A DNA stretch of 8,047 nucleotides from Polyangia bacterium (GCA_030433055.1 JAUILJ010000330.1:1-8047); one strand, 5' to 3'; counted from the first letter of the stretch, positions 1 to 6,289 are shown. Translations and numbers: made by a program. The notes: generated by a model from the letters alone, not told the origin.

Positions 1-299
1 GGGCCCGTGTTGAGGGCCTTCGCGATGCCGAAGGTCAGCGGTCCGAGGCCCGTGAGCCAGGTCATGCCGGCACCGACGGACATGCGCAGTTCGTCGAGGT
101 CGGGCCCGTCGCAGACGAGGCTGACGTCCGGGCACTTCGTGTTGAAGACGTTGCCGACGTCGAAGAAGATCACGGGCCGGAACTGGCTCTTGTCGTCCAC
201 GAAGGGCATCGGGAAGATCAGTTCGACCCCGCCGGTGATCAGCGTGTTGCCGCCGAAGGGCTGCAGCTCGCGCCGGAACGGATCGTTCGGCGATGGCGT
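1..299 (-). CDS. bamA: BamA C-terminal beta-barrel fragment (foreign; open at the left edge, no start)
   Basis: Reading leftward, this frame encodes about 99 residues matching the last strands of BamA (Omp85/bacterial surface antigen family), the outer-membrane barrel that inserts other beta-barrel proteins. Visible landmarks are an N-D-P-F-R-R stretch, then F-G-G-N-T-L, G-G-V-E-L-I-F-P, F-F-D-V-G-N-V-F-N, R-M-S-V-G-A-G and W-L-T-G-L-G-P-L-T-F. They occur in the same order as in E. coli BamA (E-L-I-F-P, D-M-G-T-V-W, R-M-S-A-G, S-P-L-G-P-L). The style is gammaproteobacterial. There is no start codon; the frame simply begins at the junction near 290-299. The stop and the terminal aromatic residue should lie just left of the window. 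The adjoining aconitase reading is one frame off, so no fusion protein is possible. The identification is firm; the origin of the piece (chimera rather than real neighbour) is inferred. Confidence 0.88.
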
Positions 300-302
300 G
301 GC
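286..302. other. Abrupt out-of-frame junction between two unrelated genes
   Basis: To the right, the minus-strand frame reads a LeuC-type beginning (M-T-L-C-E-K-I-I-A-R-H-A). To the left, a different minus-strand frame reads BamA. The switch happens within about 15 bases: both readings remain plausible across 289-299 and neither family continues past it. No insertion-sequence end, target duplication, tRNA or integrase is visible. A chimeric contig or clone joint is the simplest explanation; a genuine illegitimate recombination is possible but less likely. Confidence 0.75.
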
Positions 303-915
303 GCGCGATGATCTTCTCGCACAGCGTCATCGGGCGCGCTTCGGTGCTCACGGCGGGCGGTGAGATCTCCCCCGCCATGCGCGCGCGGTTGTATGCGAAG
401 AGCCCGCCACACTCGACGATCTGTGCGCTGATCGGATCGAGCCCCTTGGTAAACTCGGAGATTGGGATCTCCTCCCCCCGCTCGATGCGCTCGATGAGGG
501 AGCTGTCCGTCGAGGTGAGCAGTCCGATGTTCTGGCAGTTCTGACCGTAGATCTTCTCGATACTCTCGGCGATCACCAGCTGGACCCCAGCCTTGAGTTC
601 GGAGTAGGGCGCCGTCTCGCGGGAGCTCCCGCAGCCCTTGGATTTTCCACTGACGATGACGCCGAAGCCGCCGCCCTTGAGGTCGTCCTTCTGGATCACA
701 CCTCCGCGCAATCCCACCAGGCTGTAGTCCGCGAGGGTCTCGTCGAAATAGTAGCAGACCCAGCCGGGCGTAATTTCATCCGTGGAAATGTTGTCGATCA
801 GCTTACGCTCGGGATCGAATCGCAGGTCCTCTCCCGCAAGTTGCCGCTTCAGGAGCTCCTGATCTTCGGTTAGCTGCAGAATCCTGCCGGTGATGCGTAT
901 GCTGCGTTGGGTCAT
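289..915 (-). CDS. Aconitase-family hydro-lyase, swivel (LeuD-like) domain first; truncated
   Basis: The 5' part, about 208 residues, of a fused aconitase/isopropylmalate isomerase-family protein. Residues ~40-50 carry D-N-I-S-T-D-E-I-T-P, the counterpart of the LeuD opening motif (N-[VI]-D-T-D-x-I-I-P). Residues 90-103 read G-K-S-K-G-C-G-S-S-R-E-T-A-P, the substrate-binding swivel loop of LeuD and aconitases. N126-C127-x-N129-x-G131-L-L matches the LeuD C-terminal segment. After a linker, residues 196-207 look like the N-terminus of LeuC (M-T-L-x-E-K-I-x-A-R-H). The 4Fe-4S and catalytic domains should follow but are lost at the junction near 290. Swivel-before-catalytic order recalls AcnB rather than AcnA, without the HEAT-like domain. 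ATG at 915 is preceded by GGAG four bases upstream. It lies 237 bp downstream of larA on the same strand. The substrate (isopropylmalate, homocitrate, citrate, methylmalate or other) cannot be told. Confidence 0.82.
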
Positions 916-1152
916 CGCGCTCCGGATGTTGAGGGGGCGGTAAAGGTAGTGAGAGTTGCTCCCAAGAGCAATGCGCTCACGCCACACGCGAGACGTTTGC
1001 CGCTGGTTTGCTGCCTCTCGGGAGCGCAGGGTTGGAAGATTCCAGGCTTCAGCACCTTCCTCGGCGCGGGCGCCTCCACTCGACCGTCGGCCCAAGCGCC
1101 GACGCGGGGCGCAGCGATCGGGGCGCAGCGCAGCCGGCGCACCGCGATGCGG

Positions 1153-2307
1153 TCAGTCGCAGTATACCGCAGCGCCGTCCTCGGCCTTCAACGGAACGCA
1201 CTCTCCGGCTCGCCATACCAACAGCGCGGGCTCGCGCTCGCTGACCCCCAGTCGCTCGAACTCCGCTTCGAGGCTCTGGGCAAAGCCCGCATACGTGGCT
1301 CGTACCTGTGCCGGCGGAAGCTCGGACACCAGACGTACTTCGACACCCGGAGGGAGCCGGGGCCGCAGTCCAAGCTCGAAGATCCCCTGATTGACGCGCT
1401 CGAGAGGTCCAGTTCCACCTGCGCAGTCGGCGACCAGGATCACGGTGCCGTGCGGCAGTACTCCGAGTTCAGCGACGGCCAGCATCTTCGAAGCCTGGTA
1501 GAGGGACTCCGATAGCGGTGAGCGGTCGGCGACGACCAGCACCCTGCTCGGGACCAGCTCGACGCGAAATAGCTCGAGCGCCCGCGCCGCAAGCTGGCGG
1601 TGCGCGAGCACGGCGTGGCCACAAGCAGCAGCCACGGGCCGGCCATCGACGTCCGCGAGGACGTTGAGCACTCGAAGGCGCTCTCCAAGCATGAGCGCGG
1701 CTTCCTCCATGTCCTCGCGACACGGATTCTCATCCAGCACGCCCAGGCGTGCGTGTGGCTCCGCCTTGAGCCGGTGATTTCGAATAATATCCTCCCGGAA
1801 AGCACAACCGGGGAACACGCCCTTCACTCCGCCGGAGTAGCCCGCGAAGTAGTGAGGTCGAATGCGCCCTGTGCACAGCACCAGGTCGGCGTCGGCGAGC
1901 TCGCGCGCGAGCCTGACCGGCGTGCCCCGTCGAGTGATGCCAAAGGCGTGAGTGTGACCGAGGTCCGCGGCGTCGTGGGCACGCGCTACAAGCCCCTGCA
2001 GCTCGCTCGGCAGCGCACCGAGGTCTGGGGTGTGAGTCCCACTCGCCACCAACACGCGCACCTCGGAATGCGAAAAGCGTCGCGCCACCGCTTGCAAGAG
2101 CTCGAGTCGTGGCTCGTCGCGAGTCCGGTCTGAAATCACCACGACGATCCGCTGAGCGTCCGGGAGGGACCCGCCGATGGGTGCATCGAGCGCGGCGTCG
2201 AGCAGTGGCGCCCAGGCGCCAGCACCCTCAAGCAGGGCTTGGGGTGAGACGCGCCGAAACGTGCCCGGCACCAGCCGTGCGATCTGCTGCTCAGCGAAGG
2301 ACTGCAT
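1153..2307 (-). CDS. larA: LarA-type nickel-pincer lactate/2-hydroxyacid racemase
   Basis: A 384-residue LarA-family (DUF2088) protein. LarA interconverts D- and L-lactate by hydride transfer using a nickel-pincer nucleotide (NPN) cofactor; homologues act on other 2-hydroxyacids. Key positions, counted from the ATG at 2307: S-D-R-T-R at 59-63 (D60, R63), G-T-H ending at H92, H-Y-F-A-G-Y-S-G-G-V-K at 152-162 (H152 and cofactor-linked K162), N-H at 177-178, and Q271. Their spacing closely follows Lactiplantibacillus LarA (D72, R75, H108, H174, K184, H200, Q295), so catalysis is expected to be intact. LarB, LarC and LarE, needed to make NPN, are not in the window. The frame is open up to 2424, but that start would add a poor basic leader overlapping the divergent lipoprotein gene; the ATG at 2307 fits the family better, though its ribosome site is weak. 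It ends 237 bp before the aconitase-like gene. True substrate unknown. Confidence 0.9.
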   Translation of the reverse strand: MQSFAEQQIARLVPGTFRRVSPQALLEGAGAWAPLLDAALDAPIGGSLPDAQRIVVVISDRTRDEPRLELLQAVARRFSHSEVRVLVASGTHTPDLGALPSELQGLVARAHDAADLGHTHAFGITRRGTPVRLARELADADLVLCTGRIRPHYFAGYSGGVKGVFPGCAFREDIIRNHRLKAEPHARLGVLDENPCREDMEEAALMLGERLRVLNVLADVDGRPVAAACGHAVLAHRQLAARALELFRVELVPSRVLVVADRSPLSESLYQASKMLAVAELGVLPHGTVILVADCAGGTGPLERVNQGIFELGLRPRLPPGVEVRLVSELPPAQVRATYAGFAQSLEAEFERLGVSEREPALLVWRAGECVPLKAEDGAAVYCD

Positions 2308-2403
2308 GGGTGCCGCGATCCAGCGTAAACCGCCGTGGATCTCGCCTGACGGTTTTTGCCTCGAACGCTTGAAAATCGCAACGACTGCCACCACCCTCCC
2401 GCA
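2308..2403. promoter_or_regulatory. Divergent intergenic region between larA and the lipoprotein gene
   Basis: These 96 bases separate two divergently read genes and must hold both promoters if the chosen starts are right. I see no convincing -35/-10 pair or operator. The most A/T-rich part is around 2351-2381. The region is defined by position only. Confidence 0.4.
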
Positions 2404-3594
2404 GTGTCGAAGCTTCTGGCGCATCGAGTCTTGAGCATTGCCCTGGTGGGGCCGCTGCTGTTCGCGTGCGGCAGGCAGGATGGCCCCGCGCCGGCCAGCT
2501 CCAGCGCGCCCACTGGCTCAGCGAGCAGCAGCGCCGCGCCCAAGCGCCCTCCAGTGGTGGCACCGCTGGCGGGGGAGCTCGTCGACATCCCGGCAGGCAG
2601 CTTCAACGCCGGGAGCCGCCCTGGCGAGCCAGGGCGCGAACCGGAGCTGGAGCCGCGGCTCTCCCAGGTGGAGCTCGGCGCGTTCTCCATGGATCGCCTG
2701 CCCTATCCCAACGACCCGGGCCGAGCGCCCCTCACCGGCGTCTCTCGCGACGAAGCGCACAAGCTGTGTGCCAAGCAGGGCGCGAGGCTGTGCACGGAGC
2801 TCGAGTGGGAGCGCGCGTGCAAGGGCCCCGCCTCGAACCGCTTCCCCACCGGCGAGAGCTGGGACCCGGAGTGCGCAGACGAGCCGCGCAAGTGCGCGTC
2901 AGCGCTGGGTGTCCTCGGCCTGGGGGCGAGCCTGAAAGAATGGACCGCCAGCGACAAGAACCCGGAAGCAGAGGGTGCCCGCGACGCAATCCTGCGCGGA
3001 GCTTTCCGTAAGGAAGCAGACGTCTTCCACCGGTGCGCGACCCGAAGGACCGCCGCCCCAGACACCCAGAGCGAGGAGATCGGCTTCCGTTGCTGCAAGG
3101 GAGCACCCAACGCCGCCGTGGTCCAAGAGCCGAAGGCCGGGGATCCATTCAAGAAGCGGGAGATCAAAGGTGACTACCTGACGAAACTGCTCCTCGCCGA
3201 TGAGCACACGAAGGAGCTAGCGAAAGACCTGGTGTTCTTCAGCGAGCCCGAGGCGGCGCACACGGTAGTGAGTCGAGGCCCGGGGGACCGAAAGGGCTTT
3301 GGCTTTACCGTACAGGCGCTGGAGTGGAACCCCGTCGCCGGGGCGAACTATCTCGTCGTCAGCGCACGCAGCGGCAAGGACACCAGCTTCGTCCTGGCCT
3401 ACCGCCAAGTCGACGATAAGCAGTATGAGCTCGCTTCAAGCTTCATCATGTACGACGAACCCGGGCCGGTGGCGCTCGCCTACTCCGACTCGATCCGCCC
3501 GCGGTTGCACTTCTCGAGCTGCTGGGGTTGCCCCGGGGAAACCGGAAAGATCCTGTTCCGCAACCCAGACGAAGTCGTGATCCTGCAGCCCTAG
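2404..3594 (+). CDS. Lipoprotein with SUMF1-like (non-catalytic) domain and unassigned C-terminal region
   Basis: 396 residues from a GTG start at 2404, chosen because it yields a clean lipoprotein signal: K3, H7 and R8, a hydrophobic core (L-S-I-A-L-V-G-P-L-L-F-A) and lipobox L-F-A-C with C22. Earlier TTG in-frame starts would bury it. A Ser/Ala/Pro-rich linker (~25-57) leads to a formylglycine-generating-enzyme-like (SUMF1) domain at ~58-232: V-D-I-P-A-G-S-F at 60-67, L-C-T-E-L-E-W-E-R-A-C typical of the fold, L-R-G-A-F at 197-201, R-C-A at 210-212 and G-F-R-C-C at 227-231. Aligning R-C-A with human SUMF1, neither catalytic cysteine (C336, C341) has a counterpart, so enzyme activity is unlikely and a binding or scaffold role at the envelope is inferred. 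Residues ~233-396 match nothing I recognise; they include C373-W-G-C376. Divergent from larA; ends 13 bp from the convergent kinase gene. Confidence 0.78.
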   Translation: MSKLLAHRVLSIALVGPLLFACGRQDGPAPASSSAPTGSASSSAAPKRPPVVAPLAGELVDIPAGSFNAGSRPGEPGREPELEPRLSQVELGAFSMDRLPYPNDPGRAPLTGVSRDEAHKLCAKQGARLCTELEWERACKGPASNRFPTGESWDPECADEPRKCASALGVLGLGASLKEWTASDKNPEAEGARDAILRGAFRKEADVFHRCATRRTAAPDTQSEEIGFRCCKGAPNAAVVQEPKAGDPFKKREIKGDYLTKLLLADEHTKELAKDLVFFSEPEAAHTVVSRGPGDRKGFGFTVQALEWNPVAGANYLVVSARSGKDTSFVLAYRQVDDKQYELASSFIMYDEPGPVALAYSDSIRPRLHFSSCWGCPGETGKILFRNPDEVVILQP

Positions 3595-3607
3595 CTCGCG
3601 CGCTGGC

Positions 3608-4306
3608 TCAGTCGGCAGAAGGGCAAACGAGCACGAAGTGATTCTCCGGCCCCGCGCCGATCTCGACTCGCGCGCCCACGGCGGCCGCGGAAGCCGAAGC
3701 CGCGAACAAGCCCAGCCCGCGGCCGTAGCGCCCCATGCCGGACGCCTTCACGCTGATCTGGCCCTTCAACGAGAACGCCTCGTCTGCCGCCTCGGGTTCG
3801 ATGCGCACGCCCTTGTCGCGAATCGAGATCGCGACCTCTCCAGGGCGCTGTTCCGCCGACACCTCCACGCCAGTGCCATGGGGCGCGTGCTGCAACGCGT
3901 TCGCGATCAAGTTGCCAAGCGCCCTAGCCAGCCCGTCGCCGGCGGTCGCCAGCTCCAGCCCTCCCACGTCCGCAGCAACGTTCACCGCGATCGGGACACC
4001 ATGGCTCTGGGAGAGGCGCTGACTCTTCTCACTCACTTCACGCACCAGCGCTGCCGTGGTGAAACGCCGCCCGCTGGCCTCGCCCCCACCCTTCAGCGAT
4101 CGGCTGAGAACGTCGAGGTTATCGATGATGTGAGCCAGGCCATCGCACGCGACCAACAGGTCGGCAATTGCCTCTAGACTGTCCTGGTCGATCCCCGGCG
4201 TGGACTCGAGGAAGCTTGCGTTGCTCTGCAGCGCCGAGAGCGGGTTGCGCAGATCGTGAGCAAACAGGCCCAACAATTCTCCGACGAGTTCAGGATCTGG
4301 CTTCAC
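3608..4306 (-). CDS. Sensor-less soluble histidine kinase (HisKA + HATPase_c)
   Basis: 232 residues with no membrane segment and no sensor domain ahead of the kinase core. The H-box F-A-H-D-L-R-N-P-L-S puts the phospho-accepting histidine at H17. The ATPase region has an N-box (N132-L-I-A-N136, then H140), a G1 box D164-K-G166-V-R-I and a G2-like stretch G192-R-Y-G195-R-G197-L-G199-L. G1 normally reads D-x-G-x-G; here the second glycine is R168, so ATP binding may be altered. The start is GTG at 4306, because the next in-frame Met is at residue 191; no clear Shine-Dalgarno. It follows the hydrolase gene by 39 bp on the same strand, so co-transcription is likely. No response regulator is nearby, so it is an orphan here. 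Input must come through a partner protein or the short N-terminus. It could be a degenerate kinase or phosphatase acting on another pathway. Confidence 0.85.
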   Translation of the reverse strand: MKPDPELVGELLGLFAHDLRNPLSALQSNASFLESTPGIDQDSLEAIADLLVACDGLAHIIDNLDVLSRSLKGGGEASGRRFTTAALVREVSEKSQRLSQSHGVPIAVNVAADVGGLELATAGDGLARALGNLIANALQHAPHGTGVEVSAEQRPGEVAISIRDKGVRIEPEAADEAFSLKGQISVKASGMGRYGRGLGLFAASASAAAVGARVEIGAGPENHFVLVCPSAD

Positions 4307-4345
4307 GCGCCCACTGTAGCACCAGCCTGCTGGTAGTGAACGACG

Positions 4346-5212
4346 TCAGTGAACCCCGTGATCCTCCAGGAATTTTGCGATCCGCATGTCGATCAGCTCG
4401 TGATGTTCGAGCGGGGTCACATGAGTTCCGCCGGGCACTACCAGGAGCTCCGCGCCTGGAATCAGGTGGCTCATGGTTTCAGACAGCGCAGCAGGCGTGA
4501 AGGTATCGCGGTCACCGGCGATCACGAGTGTAGGTACCCGAACGTCGGCCAGCAGATCCTCCGCCGAGTGTTCACCAGCCAGCTGAAGCATGCGCAGGAA
4601 CATCGGAAAATCGACGTGCGCGACGTGAGCAAAATAGGGTTCGATGTCCTCGACCCGAATCGCGCTCCCGTCGATCTCACCGGTCATGACGGCGACGCGG
4701 AGAGCCACTCGAGGCGGAACCCTCGACCACAGCGCGCGGGCGAGCTTGGGATGGCCGACCACGAAGTCGATCAGCTTGGGCAACACCGAGGCAAGCAAAT
4801 CACTGCCTTTGAAGGTGTGCGTCACGCGACCGAAGGTGCCGCACATCAGCACCATCGCCTTCACTCCCTCGGGTCGCTGCCGATAGGCCTCCAGGCACAC
4901 CTGGGCGCCGTAAGAGTGGCCAACGAGCACCACCGGCGGATCGCCGAGGTGCCGCCTGACACAGCCGAGATCGCTGGCGAAGTCCTCTACCGCGATGCGT
5001 TCGGGATCGACAGGCAGCGCGCTACGGCCATGGCCGCGATAGTGCCAGTGAGCGACCGAGAACGGGTGCGCGATGTCGTCCCACAAGTACTTGTAGATGA
5101 AGCCATCGCACACGATGCCGTCGCAAAGGACCACGGTGGTGGAGGACGCGCCCCGGCGCTTGCGCACATAGAGCCTCGTGCCGTCTTCGCCTCGCGCAAA
5201 CGCTTCTTCCAT
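4346..5212 (-). CDS. Alpha/beta-fold hydrolase
   Basis: 288 residues from ATG at 5212. The alpha/beta hydrolase (abhydrolase_1) catalytic triad is visible: nucleophile S100 in G-H-S-Y-G (98-102), acid D236 in G-D-R-D-T-F-T-P, and base H264 in G-G-T-H-V-T-P. An early H-Y-R-G-H-G-R-S stretch (57-64) is the usual loop after strand 4. Residues ~130-205 between strands 6 and 7 form a helical cap. No signal peptide, so cytoplasmic. Substrate cannot be predicted; the family includes esterases, lactonases, epoxide hydrolases and acyl transferases. The frame is open to a TTG at 5329, but the extra 39 residues look non-conserved, and farther upstream the frame is closed by TGA codons in the 18-bp repeats, so the ATG is preferred. 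Downstream, the histidine kinase starts 39 bp on. Confidence 0.87.
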   Translation of the reverse strand: MEEAFARGEDGTRLYVRKRRGASSTTVVLCDGIVCDGFIYKYLWDDIAHPFSVAHWHYRGHGRSALPVDPERIAVEDFASDLGCVRRHLGDPPVVLVGHSYGAQVCLEAYRQRPEGVKAMVLMCGTFGRVTHTFKGSDLLASVLPKLIDFVVGHPKLARALWSRVPPRVALRVAVMTGEIDGSAIRVEDIEPYFAHVAHVDFPMFLRMLQLAGEHSAEDLLADVRVPTLVIAGDRDTFTPAALSETMSHLIPGAELLVVPGGTHVTPLEHHELIDMRIAKFLEDHGVH

Positions 5213-5338
5213 CGCGTTCACAGCATTCCGCAGCGCGCCACTCCGAGCAACACCCTGTCGCGGGGCAGGCGCGGTCCTTCCCCCGAGGAACCACTGCAAG
5301 CTACCAGAACCCTCAGCTTGCTCAACCAACCGGCCGAC

Positions 5339-5446
5339 GCATCGAACTCACGCAGCGCATCGGACTCACGCAGCGCATCGAACTCACGCAGCGCATCGAA
5401 CTCACGCAGCGCATCGGACTCACGCAGCGCATCGGACTCACACAGC
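5339..5446. repeat. Six tandem 18-bp repeats
   Basis: Six head-to-tail copies of GCATCGRACTCACGCAGC occupy 5339-5446. Copies 1, 3 and 4 have A at position 7 and copies 2, 5 and 6 have G; only copy 6 has a further change (CACAGC for CGCAGC). The array sits in the 257-bp gap between the RHH gene and the hydrolase. On the minus strand every copy puts a TGA in the hydrolase frame, so the array is not an N-terminal extension of that protein. The near-identity suggests recent expansion by slippage or selection as a binding array. Confidence 0.93.
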
Positions 5447-5469
5447 GTGCGCCGACCGCAGCCGAGCGA

Positions 5470-5682
5470 TCATTCGCTGGTGGTCGTGTCGTCGTCGCCG
5501 ATGTCGTTCACGCTGGGGATCTTCTTGATCTCCGTGCGCGCGAGCTTCCACGCCCGCTGGACAATCCAAGACAGCGATCGGTCAAGGCGAGCGGCCTCGT
5601 CCTTGATCTCCTGAAGCATCGCCTCAGGAAAATACAGACTTTGCTTTCTCTTGTCGCTGCCCTTGGAGTTGTTCTCGCTCAT
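5470..5682 (-). CDS. Small ribbon-helix-helix-like protein (TIGR04563-like)
   Basis: 70 residues. After a charged, Lys/Ser-rich start (1-13), residues ~14-50 have the form of an RHH/MetJ-Arc domain: a short strand (K-Q-S-L-Y-F), then P-E-A-M-L-Q-E-I-K-D-E-A as helix 1, R-S-L-S-W as the turn, and I-V-Q-R-A-W-K-L-A as helix 2. The tail is acidic (D-D-D at 63-65). From memory it resembles the small TIGR04563 family of myxobacteria; I cannot check this here. RHH proteins usually bind DNA as dimers through the strand. The start is ATG at 5682, with GAAGGG (5691-5696, minus strand) eight bases upstream. No toxin-type partner adjoins it, so a toxin-antitoxin role is not supported. It is the first gene of the leftward group, upstream of the repeat array and hydrolase. 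Whether all three are co-transcribed is unclear. Confidence 0.75.
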   Translation of the reverse strand: MSENNSKGSDKRKQSLYFPEAMLQEIKDEAARLDRSLSWIVQRAWKLARTEIKKIPSVNDIGDDDTTTSE

Positions 5683-5702
5683 CGCTTCAACCCTTCAACT
5701 TC

Positions 5703-5734
5703 GTTGGCGCCACCAACTCGGGACCCAACTGGTG
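5703..5734. promoter_or_regulatory. Candidate operator upstream of the RHH gene
   Basis: GTTGG (5703-5707) and CCAAC (5713-5717) form an inverted pair. CCAACT recurs at 5725-5730, exactly 12 bp after 5713, and CACCA (5711-5715) mirrors TGGTG (5730-5734). The cluster lies 21-52 bp upstream of the RHH start codon, a usual position for self-regulation by RHH proteins. This is pattern-based only. Confidence 0.25.
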
Positions 5735-5833
5735 AGCCGCGCCGGCGACTCACGAAACTGTTGTCTGTTCGCACCCTCTAGGCGTCGTATCGACTCTTCT
5801 CGCCCGCCACCGCCTCAGGGGTGGTGCGCGGAG

Positions 5834-5854
5834 CCAAGCCAGTGGAAGGCTTGG
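5834..5854. other. Inverted repeat, 7-bp perfect stem
   Basis: CCAAGCC (5834-5840), a 7-nt loop AGTGGAA, then GGCTTGG (5848-5854). No T-run follows on either strand, so it is not an obvious terminator. It may be a protein-binding site or RNA structure. Confidence 0.4.
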
Positions 5855-6117
5855 GAGTGGTTTATCAATCGTAACCTTTCGAGGCGACCTACTTCTGGCT
5901 ACCGGACCTCAGATCCAGCGACTGAACCCCGAGCTGTGTGATACCAGAGCCGGCGCGGGGAGGGCCACACACCCCCAAAGTCGCGTGCGCTTCGATGCGC
6001 TCGTCTGGACTCCGCACTGATCTCTGGGCTCAAACGCGCCTGAGTCTTCCTTTCGTATCACCTAGAGGCCCCCGTAATCAATCAGGTTCTGGCCGACGCA
6101 ACGCTCTAGCGACAGAA

Positions 6118-6139
6118 ACGCGCCGATGATGCGGCGCGT
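6118..6139. other. Inverted repeat, 8-bp perfect GC-rich stem
   Basis: ACGCGCCG (6118-6125), loop ATGATG, CGGCGCGT (6132-6139). It sits about 150 bp upstream of the S41 protease start. On the minus strand it is followed by TTTCTGTC, a weak T-rich tail; on the plus strand there is none. It may be a leader-RNA hairpin, a weak leftward terminator or an operator. Confidence 0.5.
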
Positions 6140-6277
6140 GAAGGACGATGTGGGGCCGCGTCCGTCGCCAGGTGTGCTTTGTCGGGTGCCACGTACCTGG
6201 GTGGAAACAGGGAACGGACCTGCAACACCGGTGCGGGATGCGGGGGCGAATGGCCTGAGGTAGGGGCCTTGGGGTAA

Positions 6278-6287
6278 GGGAGGAAGG
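6278..6287 (+). promoter_or_regulatory. Strong Shine-Dalgarno of the S41 protease gene
   Basis: GGGAGGAAGG ends two bases before the ATG at 6290, with the GGAGG core six bases from it. It is the best ribosome-binding site in the window and fixes the start of the unusual N-terminal extension. Confidence 0.8.
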
Positions 6288-6289
6288 GT

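Larger units (their letters stand above)
5683..6289. other. 607-bp gene-free region between the divergent RHH and S41 protease genes
   Basis: No open frame here has recognisable protein character, and I see no tRNA or rRNA signature. The stretch holds CCAACT repeats just upstream of the RHH gene, a 7-bp hairpin at 5834-5854, a locally A/T-richer segment at ~5861-5880, a perfect 8-bp hairpin at 6118-6139 and the Shine-Dalgarno of the protease gene. CTAGAG at 6063-6068 and CTCTAG at ~6105-6110 form a widely spaced inverted pair of doubtful meaning. It probably contains promoters for both flanking genes and a leader of unknown length. Confidence 0.6.

Noticed and set aside
7..544. Two plus-strand open frames across the left end
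   Set aside because: Both are antisense to the BamA fragment and the aconitase-like gene.
956..971. Hairpin TTGCTC-CCAA-GAGCAA upstream of the aconitase-like gene
   Set aside because: The stem has only six pairs and no T-run follows; such stems are expected by chance in this composition.
907..1515. Plus-strand open frame of 202 residues over the larA 3' end
   Set aside because: It overlaps larA antisense, is rich in Arg/Ser/Ala as GC-rich shadows are, and has no recognisable motif.
2308..2424. Longer larA start giving 39 extra residues
   Set aside because: The extension overlaps the divergent lipoprotein start, lacks conserved character and is not needed for any LarA domain.
3595..3607. 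Bidirectional terminator between the convergent lipoprotein and kinase genes
   Set aside because: Only 13 bases separate the stops and no stable stem is evident there.
5339..5446. CRISPR array
   Set aside because: The 18-bp units abut each other with no spacers, and no cas gene is present.
4349..5614. A 421-residue plus-strand open frame running through the hydrolase gene and the 18-bp repeats
   Set aside because: It is antisense to two genes with clear catalytic or fold motifs, has no domain character, and owes its length to GC-rich codon structure and to repeats that are multiples of three.
5470..5682. Antitoxin of a toxin-antitoxin pair
   Set aside because: The fold is antitoxin-like, but the nearest co-directional gene is 257 bp away and encodes a normal-sized alpha/beta hydrolase, not a known toxin family.
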